Counted from the first letter of the stretch, positions 32,820 to 41,492 are shown. The stretch: DNA of 49,133 bases from an uncultured Oscillospiraceae bacterium (GCA_944386975.1 CALXDC010000016.1:1-49133); one strand, 5' to 3'. A program made the numbers and translations. The notes: a model not told the origin generated them from the sequence alone.

Positions 32820-33667
32820 CAGTCCGACCCCTCCTCTCGATCCAGCTGTGTCTTCCGCTCCCGTCCCTCCCGGAGAAGGGCGGTGAGGGCCTCCTCGTCG
32901 CCGTCCACGATGGCTCTGTCGTACTCCTCCAGCCGCTCTACCAAGCCCCGAATCTCATGGTGGAGGTCCTCCCGGTTCAGCATAAAGAGCTCCGCCCACA
33001 TTTTCTCATTGAGGAAGGCCACTCGGGTCATATCCCGGAAGCTGCCCGCCGAGAACCCCCGGTGTTCCGGGGCGGTGGGGCTTTTCACATAGGCACTGGA
33101 CACCACGTGGGCCAGCTGGCTGGTGAGGGCGATGATCCGGTCGTGCTGCTGAGGGGTGGCGATCTGGTAGCGGGTGAAGCCGATGGCGTCGAAGACGTCC
33201 TTCAGCCGCTTCATGGTCTCGATGTCGATGTCCCGGTGGGGCACCAGAATCATGGAGGCGTTCACAAACAGGTCCCGCCGGGAGTGCTCGAAGCCCAGCT
33301 TGGCCATGCCCTCCATGGGGTGGCCGCCGATGAAGGTAAAGCCGTGTTCCTCGGCGATCTTCCAGCAGGGCTCACACACCGCCTGCTTCACCCCGGCGCA
33401 GTCCACCACCACGGCCCCCTTCTGGATAACCTCCGCGTGGCCGCGGACCCATTCCACCGTGTCCCGGGGGTAGAGGGCCAGGATGATGAGGCTGCACTCC
33501 CCAAGGCGCTCCTCAGTGAGCTCCTCGTCGATAACCTCCAGGAGCTTGGCCCGGTACACCACCGGCCTTGCCAGATCCGCCCCCAGCACGGTGTGGGCGG
33601 TGTTGGCCTTCACGGCCCGGGCCAGGGAGCCGCCGATGAGGCCCAGACCCACGATGCCGACTGTCAT
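32819..33667 (-). CDS. tyrA: Prephenate dehydrogenase
   Basis: The 282-residue enzyme converts prephenate to 4-hydroxyphenylpyruvate on the tyrosine branch. An N-terminal NAD fold (IVGLGLIGGSLA, residues 5-16) and family motifs FIGGHPMEG and SQLAHVVSSAYV are present; the His of GGHPMEG is catalytic in homologues. There is no C-terminal ACT domain, so control of the Tyr branch would fall to other layers. It follows the DAHP synthase gene by 18 bases. Confidence 0.96.
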   Translation of the reverse strand: MTVGIVGLGLIGGSLARAVKANTAHTVLGADLARPVVYRAKLLEVIDEELTEERLGECSLIILALYPRDTVEWVRGHAEVIQKGAVVVDCAGVKQAVCEPCWKIAEEHGFTFIGGHPMEGMAKLGFEHSRRDLFVNASMILVPHRDIDIETMKRLKDVFDAIGFTRYQIATPQQHDRIIALTSQLAHVVSSAYVKSPTAPEHRGFSAGSFRDMTRVAFLNEKMWAELFMLNREDLHHEIRGLVERLEEYDRAIVDGDEEALTALLREGRERKTQLDREEGSD

Positions 33668-33685
33668 AATCCTGTTCCCCTTTCC

Positions 33686-34705
33686 TCAGATTTGCTCGTA
33701 ATTATATTGGCAGTAGGGCAGGATGTGGCGCACGTCCTCCGCCAGAGCGGCGAAAGCGGCGGGAGTGATGGACTGGGGACCGTCGCACCAGGCGTGCTGG
33801 GGGTCGTTGTGGACCTCGATCATCAGGCCGTCGGCCCCGGCGGCGGCGGCAGCCATGGCCATGGGCCGCACCAGGGAGGCCTTTCCGGTGGCGTGGCTGG
33901 GGTCGATGACCACCGGCAGGTGGCTCATGGACTTCAAAACCGGCACGGCGCTGAGGTCCAGGGTGTTCCGGGTGGCGGTCTCAAAGGTGCGGATACCCCG
34001 CTCACAGAGAATCACCTGCTCGTTGCCTCCGGCCATGACGTACTCGGCGCTCATGAGGAGCTCCTGGAGGGTGGCGGACATGCCCCGCTTGATGAGGATG
34101 GGCTTGCGGAGGTGGCCCAGCTCCTTGAGAAGCTCGAAGTTCTGCATGTTCCGGGCCCCCACCTGGATGATGTCCACCTCGTCGAAGCAGTCCAGCTGGT
34201 GGAGGTCCATGATCTCGGTGATGATGGGCAGGCCCGTCTTCTCCTTGGCCTCCAGCAGAAGGCGGATGCCCTCGGCGCCGAGACCCTGGAAGGAGTAGGG
34301 GGAGGTGCGGGGCTTGAAGGCGCCGCCCCGGAGGATTCCCGCCCCGGCGGCCTTCACGTCGGCGGCCACGGCGCAGATCTGCTCCTCCGTCTCCACGGAG
34401 CAAGGGCCCGCGATGAACTGGAAGTTGCCGCCGCCCAGCTTGACATCCCCCACCTGAATCACCGTGTCCTGGGGGTGGAACTTCCGGTTGGCGTTTTTAA
34501 AGGGCTCCTGGATCCGTTTGACGGACTCCACGATGTCCAGAGCTTTGATGAGATCAATATCCACCACGGAGGTGTCGCCCACCAGCCCCATCACCGTCTG
34601 GTTGGCGCCGTTGCTGATGTGAAGCTCCAGACCTAAGCTCTGCAGCCAGTTCTTCAGATTCTCCAGCTGCTTCTCGTTGGGATTTTTTTTCAGAATGACA
34701 ACCAT
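33686..34705 (-). CDS. aroF: DAHP synthase (class I-beta, with N-terminal regulatory domain)
   Basis: The 339-residue enzyme condenses phosphoenolpyruvate and erythrose-4-phosphate. The start is the ATG behind GGGGAGGAAA. Residues 1-70 form a ferredoxin-like regulatory domain of the Thermotoga type (VVILKKNPNEKQLENL). The barrel has FIAGPCSVETEEQI, GAFKPRTSPYSFQGLG, ILIKRGMSATLQELLMSAEY, VIDPSHATGKASLV and GLMIEVHNDP. It is the first structural gene of the aromatic operon, after the leader peptide and attenuator, so both transcription and activity probably respond to Phe or Tyr. Confidence 0.96.
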   Translation of the reverse strand: MVVILKKNPNEKQLENLKNWLQSLGLELHISNGANQTVMGLVGDTSVVDIDLIKALDIVESVKRIQEPFKNANRKFHPQDTVIQVGDVKLGGGNFQFIAGPCSVETEEQICAVAADVKAAGAGILRGGAFKPRTSPYSFQGLGAEGIRLLLEAKEKTGLPIITEIMDLHQLDCFDEVDIIQVGARNMQNFELLKELGHLRKPILIKRGMSATLQELLMSAEYVMAGGNEQVILCERGIRTFETATRNTLDLSAVPVLKSMSHLPVVIDPSHATGKASLVRPMAMAAAAAGADGLMIEVHNDPQHAWCDGPQSITPAAFAALAEDVRHILPYCQYNYEQI

Positions 34706-34747
34706 AGCTGTTTCCTCCCCGCCCACAGGCGTGTGTATAGTTTGTGT

Positions 34748-34788
34748 CAAAAGAAAAGGGCTTCACAGTGCACCCACCGTGAAGCCCC
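34748..34788 (-). terminator. Attenuator terminator ahead of aroF
   Basis: Minus strand: GGGCTTCAC (34779-34787) pairs perfectly with GTGAAGCCC (34758-34766) and is followed by TTTTCTTTT (34749-34757). The 5' arm segment CTTCACGGTG (34775-34784) can instead pair with CACCGAGAAG (34832-34841) inside the leader peptide gene (9 of 10 bases), which would break the terminator. Confidence 0.87.
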
Positions 34789-34804
34789 GAAAAACGCCGG
34801 CTCG

Positions 34805-34924
34805 TTATGCCGCCTCCATCGCGTGCATACTCTTCTCGGTGAACGCCAAATAAGCCTTACCGGCAAAAAAGCTGGTAAAGCTAAAGAAGAAGTAGTATGC
34901 CTTTGTCAGAAGGCTGCGATCCAT
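34805..34924 (-). CDS. Phe/Tyr-rich leader peptide of the aromatic operon
   Basis: The 39-residue peptide has ten aromatic residues (seven Phe, three Tyr), including the uninterrupted run YYFFF at residues 10-14 (34883-34897), then FF at 19-20, Tyr25 and Phe28. AGGAG lies 11 bases before the ATG, and a strong promoter ends about 35 bases before it. The Phe codon run CTTCTT can pair with GAGAAG of the antiterminator segment (with one G-U), giving the 1:2, 2:3 and 3:4 choices of a classical attenuator. Stalling at scarce charged tRNA-Phe or tRNA-Tyr would favour read-through into aroF. The peptide itself is probably not functional. Confidence 0.85.
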   Translation of the reverse strand: MDRSLLTKAYYFFFSFTSFFAGKAYLAFTEKSMHAMEAA

Positions 34925-34958
34925 TGCGTCATACGCTCCTGCTTTTGAAATCGGAGAT

Positions 34959-34987
34959 AGTATAGCACGGCTTTTTCCCTTTGTAAA
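34959..34987 (-). promoter_or_regulatory. Promoter of the aromatic amino acid operon
   Basis: Minus strand: TTTACA (34982-34987), a 17-base spacer and TATACT (34959-34964). The expected start near 34952 gives a leader of about 250 bases to aroF. Confidence 0.85.
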
Positions 34988-35009
34988 GCCCTTTTTCCTC
35001 CTCAAGCGC

Positions 35010-35053
35010 ACAAAATCATCCCCCGACGGACTGCAGTCCGCCGGGGGATGATT
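35010..35053 (-). terminator. Terminator of dnaX-ybaB
   Basis: A long stem (12 outer pairs 35014-35025 with 35042-35053, one mismatch, then CGGACT/AGTCCG) is followed on the minus strand by TTTTGTG. Confidence 0.87.
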
Positions 35054-35063
35054 GAAACCTGTA

Positions 35064-35432
35064 TTATAGCTTGAATCCGGGGATGTTCAGCCCGCCGGCC
35101 AGGCCCTCCATGCTCTTGTTCATGGCCTCCTCCGCCTGACGCAGCACCTCGTTGACGGCGCTGAGGACCATATCCTGGACCGTCTCCGCGTCCTCGGGGT
35201 TCAGCACCTCGGGGCTGATGATCAGCTCCGTCAGCTCCTTCTTGCCGTTGGCCACCGCCTTCACGGCTCCGCCGCCCACCGTGGCGGTGAAGAGAGTCTT
35301 CTCCACTTCCTCCTGCTTCTGGGCCATCTCCTGCTGCATCTTCATGATTTTCTGCTGCATCTGGGCCTGCTGGCGCATCATATTGCCGCCGCCGAAGCCG
35401 CCCATACCCTTGGGAAATCCGCCTTTTGCCAT
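35064..35432 (-). CDS. ybaB: YbaB/EbfC-family nucleoid-associated protein
   Basis: The 122-residue protein begins at the ATG with GAGGA seven bases upstream; a TTG two codons earlier is less likely. A Gly/Met-rich start (MAKGGFPKGMGGFGGGNMM) leads into a long Gln/Lys/Glu helix (QQKIMKMQQEMAQKQEEVEK) and the family core TATVGGGAVKAVANGKKEL. The dimer binds DNA. The gene follows dnaX after ten bases, the usual order, but recR, its common next neighbour, is absent; a terminator and the aro leader come instead. Confidence 0.95.
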   Translation of the reverse strand: MAKGGFPKGMGGFGGGNMMRQQAQMQQKIMKMQQEMAQKQEEVEKTLFTATVGGGAVKAVANGKKELTELIISPEVLNPEDAETVQDMVLSAVNEVLRQAEEAMNKSMEGLAGGLNIPGFKL

Positions 35433-35442
35433 GTCCAATTCC

Positions 35443-37122
35443 TCACTTTACCTTAAAATTATCAAATTGACTGCCAAGCCCGATGAGGGCGTCCAGCTTG
35501 TCCTCCGGATGAGCTGCCGGGGCCCTCGTCGCTGCAGGGAGCTTCCCCACGGTGAAGGCCACGGACACAGGCCGCCCCACAGCGGCGCTGGTGATCTCCT
35601 GCAGCACCCCCTGGACCTTGTCGTTGTGAAGCTGATTTTTGGTGAGATCGCTGGCGCAGGTCACCGTCAGCAGATCCCCCTCCAGAACGCCCCAGGCGCT
35701 GTCCAGAAAGGCCCGGTTCATGGCCGGGAGACGGCCCTTATAGCTGTTGAGGAGCCGGGGCCACAGGTTTCTGTCCTCCGCCGGTGCGTCCTGTGCCGCA
35801 GCCGGAGCCGCCGGTGCGCTCTCAGCCGGGGCGGGGGGCGTTTCCCCCTCCACCGGGGGCGGTCCCTCCTGCAGAAGGGCGTCCCAGGGGATGTCGTCCT
35901 CCGCCGCCGGAGGCGGAGCCTCCCGGATCGGAGCCGCCGCCTGGGCGGGGGCTGCCTGGACCGGGGCCGCGGCGGCGGGGCGGAACTCCCCCGCCTCCAG
36001 CCGCTCAATCCGGGCGGCCAGGGCCGTCAGATCTCCGGAGAGACTGTCGTCACAAAGACGGAGAAGACACAGCTCCGCGTCGGTGCGCCGGCTGGCGCTG
36101 AGGGCCAGACCGGCGGCAGTGGACTGGAGCAGGGTGGTGATGTGAATGAGACGCTGGGGGGAGGCCAGAGCGGCCAGCCGGTCCAGCACCTCCGCGGGAT
36201 AGCCGCCGCTGAGGAGAGCGTCTCCCCCTCTGGGGGCGGTCATACGGATGAGCAGGTCTCTCGCCAGAGTGGACAGCTCTCCCAGAAGGGCCCCGATGTC
36301 CTTGCCGCCGCTATAGAGCTGGTGGAGGAGGAGAATCGCCGCCTGCTGGTCCCGCTTCAGAATGTCCTCCAGCATCTCCGACACCTGGAGGTTTCCTGCA
36401 AGGCCCAGTACCTCCAGCACCTTGGCCTCGTCCACGTCGCCGCCGGCGGCGCCGCACTGGTCCAGCAGGGACAGGGCGTCCCGGAGGGCCCCGTCGGCAA
36501 GCCTTGCCAGCAGGTCCGCGCCCCCGGGGGTGAGGCCGATGCCCTCCTCCCGGGCCACATACAACAGACGCTGAGCGATGTCCCGGGGCAGAATCCGCTT
36601 GAAAGCGAAGCGCTGGCACCGGGAGAGAATGGTGGCGGGCACCTTGTGCAGCTCCGTGGTGGCCAGGATGAAGATGAGGTGGGCGGGAGGCTCCTCCAGA
36701 ATTTTCAGCAGGGCGTTGAAGGCGGAGACAGAGAGCATGTGGACCTCATCCACGATATACACCCGGTACTTCACATGGGCGGGGGGATAGATGGCCTCCT
36801 CCCGCAGGGCCCGGATGTAGTCCACGCCGTTGTTGGAGGCGGCGTCCATCTCCAGCACGTCCAGGAGGCTGCCGTTGTCGATGCCGAGGCAGGCGGGACA
36901 CCGGTTGCAGGGGCGGCCGTCCTCCGGGTGCTCGCAGTTTACCGCTTTGGCCAGAATCTTGGCGCAGGTGGTCTTTCCGGTGCCGCGGGTGCCGGTGAAG
37001 AGGTAGGCGTGGGACAGCTTTCCCTCGGCCACCTGGCGCTGGAGGGTGCGGGTGATGTGCTCCTGGCCCACTACGTCCTCAAAGTCCCGGGGACGCCACT
37101 TGCGGTATAGCGCCTGGTACAT
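35443..37122 (-). CDS. dnaX: DNA polymerase III subunits gamma/tau
   Basis: The product is 559 residues. The AAA+ clamp-loader part has Walker A GTRGTGKTT (44-52), a Zn module with Cys63, Cys72, Cys75 and Cys78, Walker B VYIVDEVHML, sensor ATTELHKVPATILSRCQRF, and the lid and collar up to about residue 370. An Ala/Pro-rich linker (about 385-450) and a tau-type C-terminal domain (LWPRLLNSYKGRLPAMNRAFL) follow. It loads the sliding clamp in replication. The SRP RNA gene lies upstream on the same strand, a common Firmicutes order. Confidence 0.97.
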   Translation of the reverse strand: MYQALYRKWRPRDFEDVVGQEHITRTLQRQVAEGKLSHAYLFTGTRGTGKTTCAKILAKAVNCEHPEDGRPCNRCPACLGIDNGSLLDVLEMDAASNNGVDYIRALREEAIYPPAHVKYRVYIVDEVHMLSVSAFNALLKILEEPPAHLIFILATTELHKVPATILSRCQRFAFKRILPRDIAQRLLYVAREEGIGLTPGGADLLARLADGALRDALSLLDQCGAAGGDVDEAKVLEVLGLAGNLQVSEMLEDILKRDQQAAILLLHQLYSGGKDIGALLGELSTLARDLLIRMTAPRGGDALLSGGYPAEVLDRLAALASPQRLIHITTLLQSTAAGLALSASRRTDAELCLLRLCDDSLSGDLTALAARIERLEAGEFRPAAAAPVQAAPAQAAAPIREAPPPAAEDDIPWDALLQEGPPPVEGETPPAPAESAPAAPAAAQDAPAEDRNLWPRLLNSYKGRLPAMNRAFLDSAWGVLEGDLLTVTCASDLTKNQLHNDKVQGVLQEITSAAVGRPVSVAFTVGKLPAATRAPAAHPEDKLDALIGLGSQFDNFKVK

Positions 37123-37202
37123 GAACAGCCACTCCTTTTTCGAAAAGTATGGAAAAAGAGGGACATGAGTTCCTCACGTCCCCTCAACACACAAAATAGG
37201 AA

Positions 37203-37352
37203 AACCCTCCGCAAGCATCCCCTCAGAATCGGCTTCCTCGCGGCACATGGTGTTCCGCTTAATGCTGCTCGGTTCCCCGCCTGACATGGTTCACGGGCAT
37301 CCATTGCGCGAGACCGACTCCTCGACGGGAATGCTTGCGGAGGATCTTCCTC
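37203..37352 (-). ncRNA. ffs: Signal recognition particle RNA
   Basis: Minus strand: the two ends pair (CCTCCGCAAGCAT with ATGCTTGCGGAGG). The middle holds the conserved domain IV, with TGTCAGG and GGGGAACCGAGCAGCA around the tip. The rod also pairs AGTCGG/CCGATT. At about 140-155 bases it is longer than E. coli 4.5S, but I see no Alu domain. A strong promoter lies upstream and dnaX downstream. The exact ends are inferred. Confidence 0.88.
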
Positions 37353-37365
37353 AATAGCGGACATT

Positions 37366-37394
37366 AGTATACCACAGTCCTCTCCAAATTACAA
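37366..37394 (-). promoter_or_regulatory. Promoter of the SRP RNA
   Basis: Minus strand: TTGTAA (37389-37394), a 17-base spacer and TATACT (37366-37371). Confidence 0.82.
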
Positions 37395-37423
37395 CACCCA
37401 AAATGAGAAAGCTCCGGCGGCGC

Positions 37424-37457
37424 CAAAAAGACCGCCGGGGAGGATTCCCTCCCCGGC
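37424..37457 (-). terminator. Terminator of the third UroD-fold operon
   Basis: A perfect 10-bp stem (37434-37443 with 37448-37457) is followed on the minus strand by GGTCTTTTT. Confidence 0.8.
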
Positions 37458-37474
37458 AGTTTGCTCCGTATGGA

Positions 37475-38533
37475 TCAGCCCTCGGCCTTCTCCAGATACT
37501 TCAGGCGGCTGTAGCGGTACAACTCGTCGGCCAGGTTGACCTCCCGGTCCGGCTTCTCGTCCCGAAGGCGGCAGGCCCAGCGGCCGGTCATGGCCAGGGT
37601 GTCCACCCGGCGGTGGATGTCGGCCACGGCGTCCTCGGTGGACATGGTGGCGGGAATGATGTAGAGGAACAGCTGGGCCAGATCCTTACCGTACTCCTCC
37701 ATGATAGAGGCCATGTCGTTGGCGCTCTCCTGGCCCTCCCAGGCGTCAAAGCCCGCCTCAATGATGAGGGGCATCAGAGTCTTGATGCAGCCGCAGGAGT
37801 GGAGGGCGATGTACATGCCCATGTCGTGGGCGGCCTTGGTGATCTTCTTGTACTGGGGCAGGAACAGCTCCTTGTAGGTGTTGGGGGAGAAGAAGGTGCT
37901 GATCTGGGTACCCATATCGTCGTGGAAGAGGATCATATCCGTGTGATAGACCTCCTTGGCGATGCGGATGAGCTGGATGTGCCACTCCGCCAGCTTGTCG
38001 TAAAAGGCGGTCAGCTCCTCCGGCTCCTCCAGGAGATAGCAGAAGGCGTCCTCAAAGCTGGTGAGGTCCGCCAGCCGCTCAAAGAAGCCGTTGACGATGA
38101 CGAAATAGGAGAAACGGTCCTCGGCGATGCGGCCCTTGTAGTTCTCCTCGTAATCCTTCTGCCAGTCAATGGCGTTGAGGTCGGGGAACTTGATCTCTTC
38201 CCGCCAGTTGGTGAGATCGGACAGTGCCCGGGTGCCGGGCTTTACCATGGCCGCCTTGGTGAGAGGCTCATACTCCCACTCGATGCCGAACCAGTCGATG
38301 CCGCCGTGGTTGCGGGCCTTGGCATCCAGCATGATCTCCGGCTGGATGGCATTGTTGTCCTGGGTCTGGTTGGGGACCCAAAGGGGCATCTCTCCCCGGA
38401 GCATCCGCAGCATGTTCTCCTTGGGGGTGATGGGGTAGTTGTGCTTGGGCACAATGCTGTCCGGTGCGCCGTAGATGCCGGGCATGCTATACTGACCGAC
38501 GATTTCCAGTTCTTTTTCGTTGAACACAGCCAT
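37475..38533 (-). CDS. UroD-fold methyltransferase with MtaA-type HxC zinc motif
   Basis: The 352-residue protein is distant from the tandem pair but of the same fold (FSPNTYKELFLPQYKKITKA, then a His/Cys motif and FDAWEGQESAND). Unlike the pair it has the sequence ALHSCGCIKTL, matching the HxC zinc ligands of MtaA/MtbA methyltransferases, with a later Cys in GRWACRL. It could transfer methyl groups between a small molecule and a corrinoid, using the carrier encoded at 23693 or another one. It is the last gene of a transcript with two transporters, so the substrate is probably imported. ATG behind GGAGG. Confidence 0.85.
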   Translation of the reverse strand: MAVFNEKELEIVGQYSMPGIYGAPDSIVPKHNYPITPKENMLRMLRGEMPLWVPNQTQDNNAIQPEIMLDAKARNHGGIDWFGIEWEYEPLTKAAMVKPGTRALSDLTNWREEIKFPDLNAIDWQKDYEENYKGRIAEDRFSYFVIVNGFFERLADLTSFEDAFCYLLEEPEELTAFYDKLAEWHIQLIRIAKEVYHTDMILFHDDMGTQISTFFSPNTYKELFLPQYKKITKAAHDMGMYIALHSCGCIKTLMPLIIEAGFDAWEGQESANDMASIMEEYGKDLAQLFLYIIPATMSTEDAVADIHRRVDTLAMTGRWACRLRDEKPDREVNLADELYRYSRLKYLEKAEG

Positions 38534-38572
38534 GGAAAATGCACCTCCTAATATTGCAGTGAATGGATAGGA

Positions 38573-39964
38573 TCAAAACCCGATCAGCCTCAGGGACACA
38601 GGCAGCCACAGGGCCAGACACAGCGCCAGAAACAGCTGGATGGCCACGGAGACCTTGGGCATGTCGGTCATCTTGTAGTACCCGGTGCCATAGGTGAGCA
38701 GGGGCACTGTATCCAGGGGCAGCAGGTAGCAGTTGGATGCGCAGAGGATCAAAGGCATGATGAGACATACCGGCGACACACCCCATACCTCCGCCATCTC
38801 CAGAAAGGGGGCCCCCAGCATGGAGATAAGGGCGGGTCCGATGGGAATGGGGATCAGTAGAACGAAGACCACCAGACTGATCACCAGGGTGATGAGCCAT
38901 ACCGGCATGGCATCGGGGGCGGACTGGAACAAGAGGCCCACCAGCCAGTGGCTGACGCCGTTCTCCGTCAAGGCGCCCCCCAGGGTCATCATGGTGCCTA
39001 CCAGAAAGAACGAGGACCAGCTGACGGTGTCGGTGAACTCCCGCCAGGAGAGGATCTCGATCTTGGGCAGGAACAGGAAGGCGAAGCCCACGATTCCCAC
39101 CACCGTGATGTTCAAAACGGGGAACCAGGAGGAGAGAATCCACAGGGTGAAGAGAATCAGCACCAGCACCAGCACATACCGCTCCCGGAAGTCCATGCGC
39201 CTGGGGATGTCCATATCCCGCACATAGGCAAGCACCCGCTCCTCGGGCACCTCCTGGGGTGGAAAGACCCGGCAGATGAAGAGCCACGCGAAGAGCAGAC
39301 AGGCCACCGACACGGGGATGCCGATGAGCATCCACTGGAGAAAGGTGACCTGATGGCCCGACTGGATGAGGAAATCCATGCCGAGGAGGTTCAGGGGGCT
39401 GCCCGCCGGGGTGATCATGCCGCCGATCATGCTGGCGATGGGCAGGGCGATCATGAAGGTCCGGCCGCTGCGCCGCCGCTGTCCCTGGTCCTCATAGATG
39501 GAGAGGAAGCGGATCACCACGCTCATGAGCATGGCGGTGGTGGCCACGTTGGACATGATGGAGGACAGCGCCGCCGCACAGACCATGATGGCCAGAAGAA
39601 TCCTCCTGATCCGGGTGCCGAACACCCGGATCAGGAAGGCCAGAAGCCGCTGGGAGAGAGGGACCCGCGCCACCGCCTCAGAGATGGCGAAGGACACCAG
39701 AATGAAAAACAAAATGTGATTGGTGTAGCCGCTGAGGGCGGCGGACACCGAGGAGGAGACCCCGAAGATGACACACAGGGGAATGCCGAGAATACAGGTG
39801 ATGCCGATGGGGATAGGCTCTGTCACCAGCGCGATGATAAGGGCGATGAGGACGCCGATGGTGTGGATGCCCGCCCGGCTGAGCCCGATGCTCTCCGGAA
39901 TCAGGGTCATGCCGAACAGGACGCCCAGGGCCAGCACTGCGCCGATGATTTGGGATTTCTTCAT
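38573..39964 (-). CDS. SLC13/DASS-type anion transporter
   Basis: The 463-residue protein has about eleven or twelve membrane helices in an inverted duplicate plan. The two substrate loops are recognisable: SNVATTAML near residue 135 in the first half and CASNCYLLPLDTVPLLTYGTGYY near 410 in the second, corresponding to the SNT motifs of the family. DASS carriers import di- or tricarboxylates and related anions with Na+. Its place between the GPH-type carrier and the UroD-fold gene suggests an anionic, perhaps methylated, substrate (inference). Confidence 0.88.
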   Translation of the reverse strand: MKKSQIIGAVLALGVLFGMTLIPESIGLSRAGIHTIGVLIALIIALVTEPIPIGITCILGIPLCVIFGVSSSVSAALSGYTNHILFFILVSFAISEAVARVPLSQRLLAFLIRVFGTRIRRILLAIMVCAAALSSIMSNVATTAMLMSVVIRFLSIYEDQGQRRRSGRTFMIALPIASMIGGMITPAGSPLNLLGMDFLIQSGHQVTFLQWMLIGIPVSVACLLFAWLFICRVFPPQEVPEERVLAYVRDMDIPRRMDFRERYVLVLVLILFTLWILSSWFPVLNITVVGIVGFAFLFLPKIEILSWREFTDTVSWSSFFLVGTMMTLGGALTENGVSHWLVGLLFQSAPDAMPVWLITLVISLVVFVLLIPIPIGPALISMLGAPFLEMAEVWGVSPVCLIMPLILCASNCYLLPLDTVPLLTYGTGYYKMTDMPKVSVAIQLFLALCLALWLPVSLRLIGF

Positions 39965-40021
39965 CGGTATGGTCGCCTTTCTTCTGTTTTTTCAGTGTTT
40001 CCGCTGGATGATGGAAGGATG

Positions 40022-41431
40022 TTAAGCCTGAGCCTTGCGAGCGGCGATCTCGTCCTGATACTGGACCACCTTTTCCTTGGTCAGACGGAAGCCGAACAGC
40101 AGCAGCAGCCCGGCGATGACCAGGGCAACAGCGGGGACAATCATGAAGGCCAGGCAGACAGCCTTCTGCAGCTCCACAGGCACGTTGGCCATATCCACGT
40201 TCTTGGCGTCGAAGCTGGCAACGGCCAGGCAGGCGGTGATGACGATGCCGCGGGCCAGGACGCCCAGCTTCAAAGGCACGTTCTGCAGTCCGGAGATCCA
40301 GCCGGTGGCGTTCTTGCCGGTCTTCCACTCGGAGAAGATGATGGTGTCGGCGTAGAGGGCGGGGGTCAGGGAGTAGGCCACGCCGTAGCCGAACTGGGCC
40401 AGGGCCATGAGGCCGATGACGGCGTACACATTGGCGTACAGGAAGTTGCAGATCACCAGCACCACGGCCATGATGAAGAACATGCCGATGGCGCTGTTGC
40501 GGGCGGAGAACTTCTTGGCAAAGCTCTTGGCGGCATAGGAGCCGAAGACGCAGAAGACGTTGGTCAGCAGGATGTAGGGAGCCTGGAGCTTGATGTCCAG
40601 AGCCACATAGGTGAAGTAATAGAAGGCGGAGCCGGCCACCACGAAGTTGAAGAGGAACTTGGCGATGTCGGCCAGCAGCAGGGCGATCAGGGGGGGATTC
40701 TGCAGCAGGGCCCGGATCAGGTCCATGCCGCCGGTGCGGTCGGCGCTCTTGACCTTCCGGTTGGCGGTGAGCTCGGCGGGGTCCACCACCTCGTAGCCCT
40801 CAAACATCTTGAAGTGGGCATAGTACAGGGCGGCCATGATGCAGCCCAGCACAAAGGCGGTGGCGCCGTACTGGTTGGTCTCGCCGATGATGCCGGCGAA
40901 GAAGGTGGCGATGACGGGGCAGACATAGGAGAAGACCACCTTGGACAGGTTGGCGTAGGCGCCGCGGGTGGAGGCCAGGGCCGCCCGCTCATCCGGCGTC
41001 TTTCCGGCCACGGCGATCATGGACACGTTGGCCACATAGGGGAAGTTCCAGCAGATGTGGCTGGAGATGAAGCCAAGGGTCACGATGATGGCGGCAACCG
41101 CTCCGTCGCCGATCTTCAGGAACTGGAAGGCGTAGAGGAAGGGGACAATCCAGGGCATCATGATCAGCCAGGAGCGGTAGCGGCCCCACTTTTTGGGCTT
41201 GACGCTGTTGATCACGGCGCCGTAGATCCAGGACAGGCAGGCGTCCACCGCGGTGGTCACCGTGGAGATGATGCCGGCGGTGCTGTTGCTGAACATAGCG
41301 AGGTTGGTGAGGAATCCTTGGAAGTAGTAGCTCTCTACGTTGGTCATCAGGGTAAAGCCGAAGTCTCCGACGCCGTAGAAGCGGCGGAGGGCCTTGCTGA
41401 TGCCCTTGCGCTCAGTTGTGGGCTTGCTCAT
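40022..41431 (-). CDS. MFS transporter, GPH (MelB-like) family
   Basis: The 469-residue protein has twelve predicted helices. The opening RFYGVGDFGFTLMTNVESYYF is typical of the glycoside-pentoside-hexuronide group, as is the cytosolic loop PKKWGRYRSWLI after helix 2; a C-terminal WKTGKNATGWISG corresponds to the GPH ExxTG motif. Relatives import glycosides or uronides with Na+ or H+. It is the first gene of the three-gene transcript, behind a promoter flanked by a TGTAGGA box. Confidence 0.9.
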   Translation of the reverse strand: MSKPTTERKGISKALRRFYGVGDFGFTLMTNVESYYFQGFLTNLAMFSNSTAGIISTVTTAVDACLSWIYGAVINSVKPKKWGRYRSWLIMMPWIVPFLYAFQFLKIGDGAVAAIIVTLGFISSHICWNFPYVANVSMIAVAGKTPDERAALASTRGAYANLSKVVFSYVCPVIATFFAGIIGETNQYGATAFVLGCIMAALYYAHFKMFEGYEVVDPAELTANRKVKSADRTGGMDLIRALLQNPPLIALLLADIAKFLFNFVVAGSAFYYFTYVALDIKLQAPYILLTNVFCVFGSYAAKSFAKKFSARNSAIGMFFIMAVVLVICNFLYANVYAVIGLMALAQFGYGVAYSLTPALYADTIIFSEWKTGKNATGWISGLQNVPLKLGVLARGIVITACLAVASFDAKNVDMANVPVELQKAVCLAFMIVPAVALVIAGLLLLFGFRLTKEKVVQYQDEIAARKAQA

Positions 41432-41492
41432 AGTGCGCCTCCTACAAGAAAAAATTTGTGGGGCGGCCACACACTGCCGCCTCTTCCCTTTT

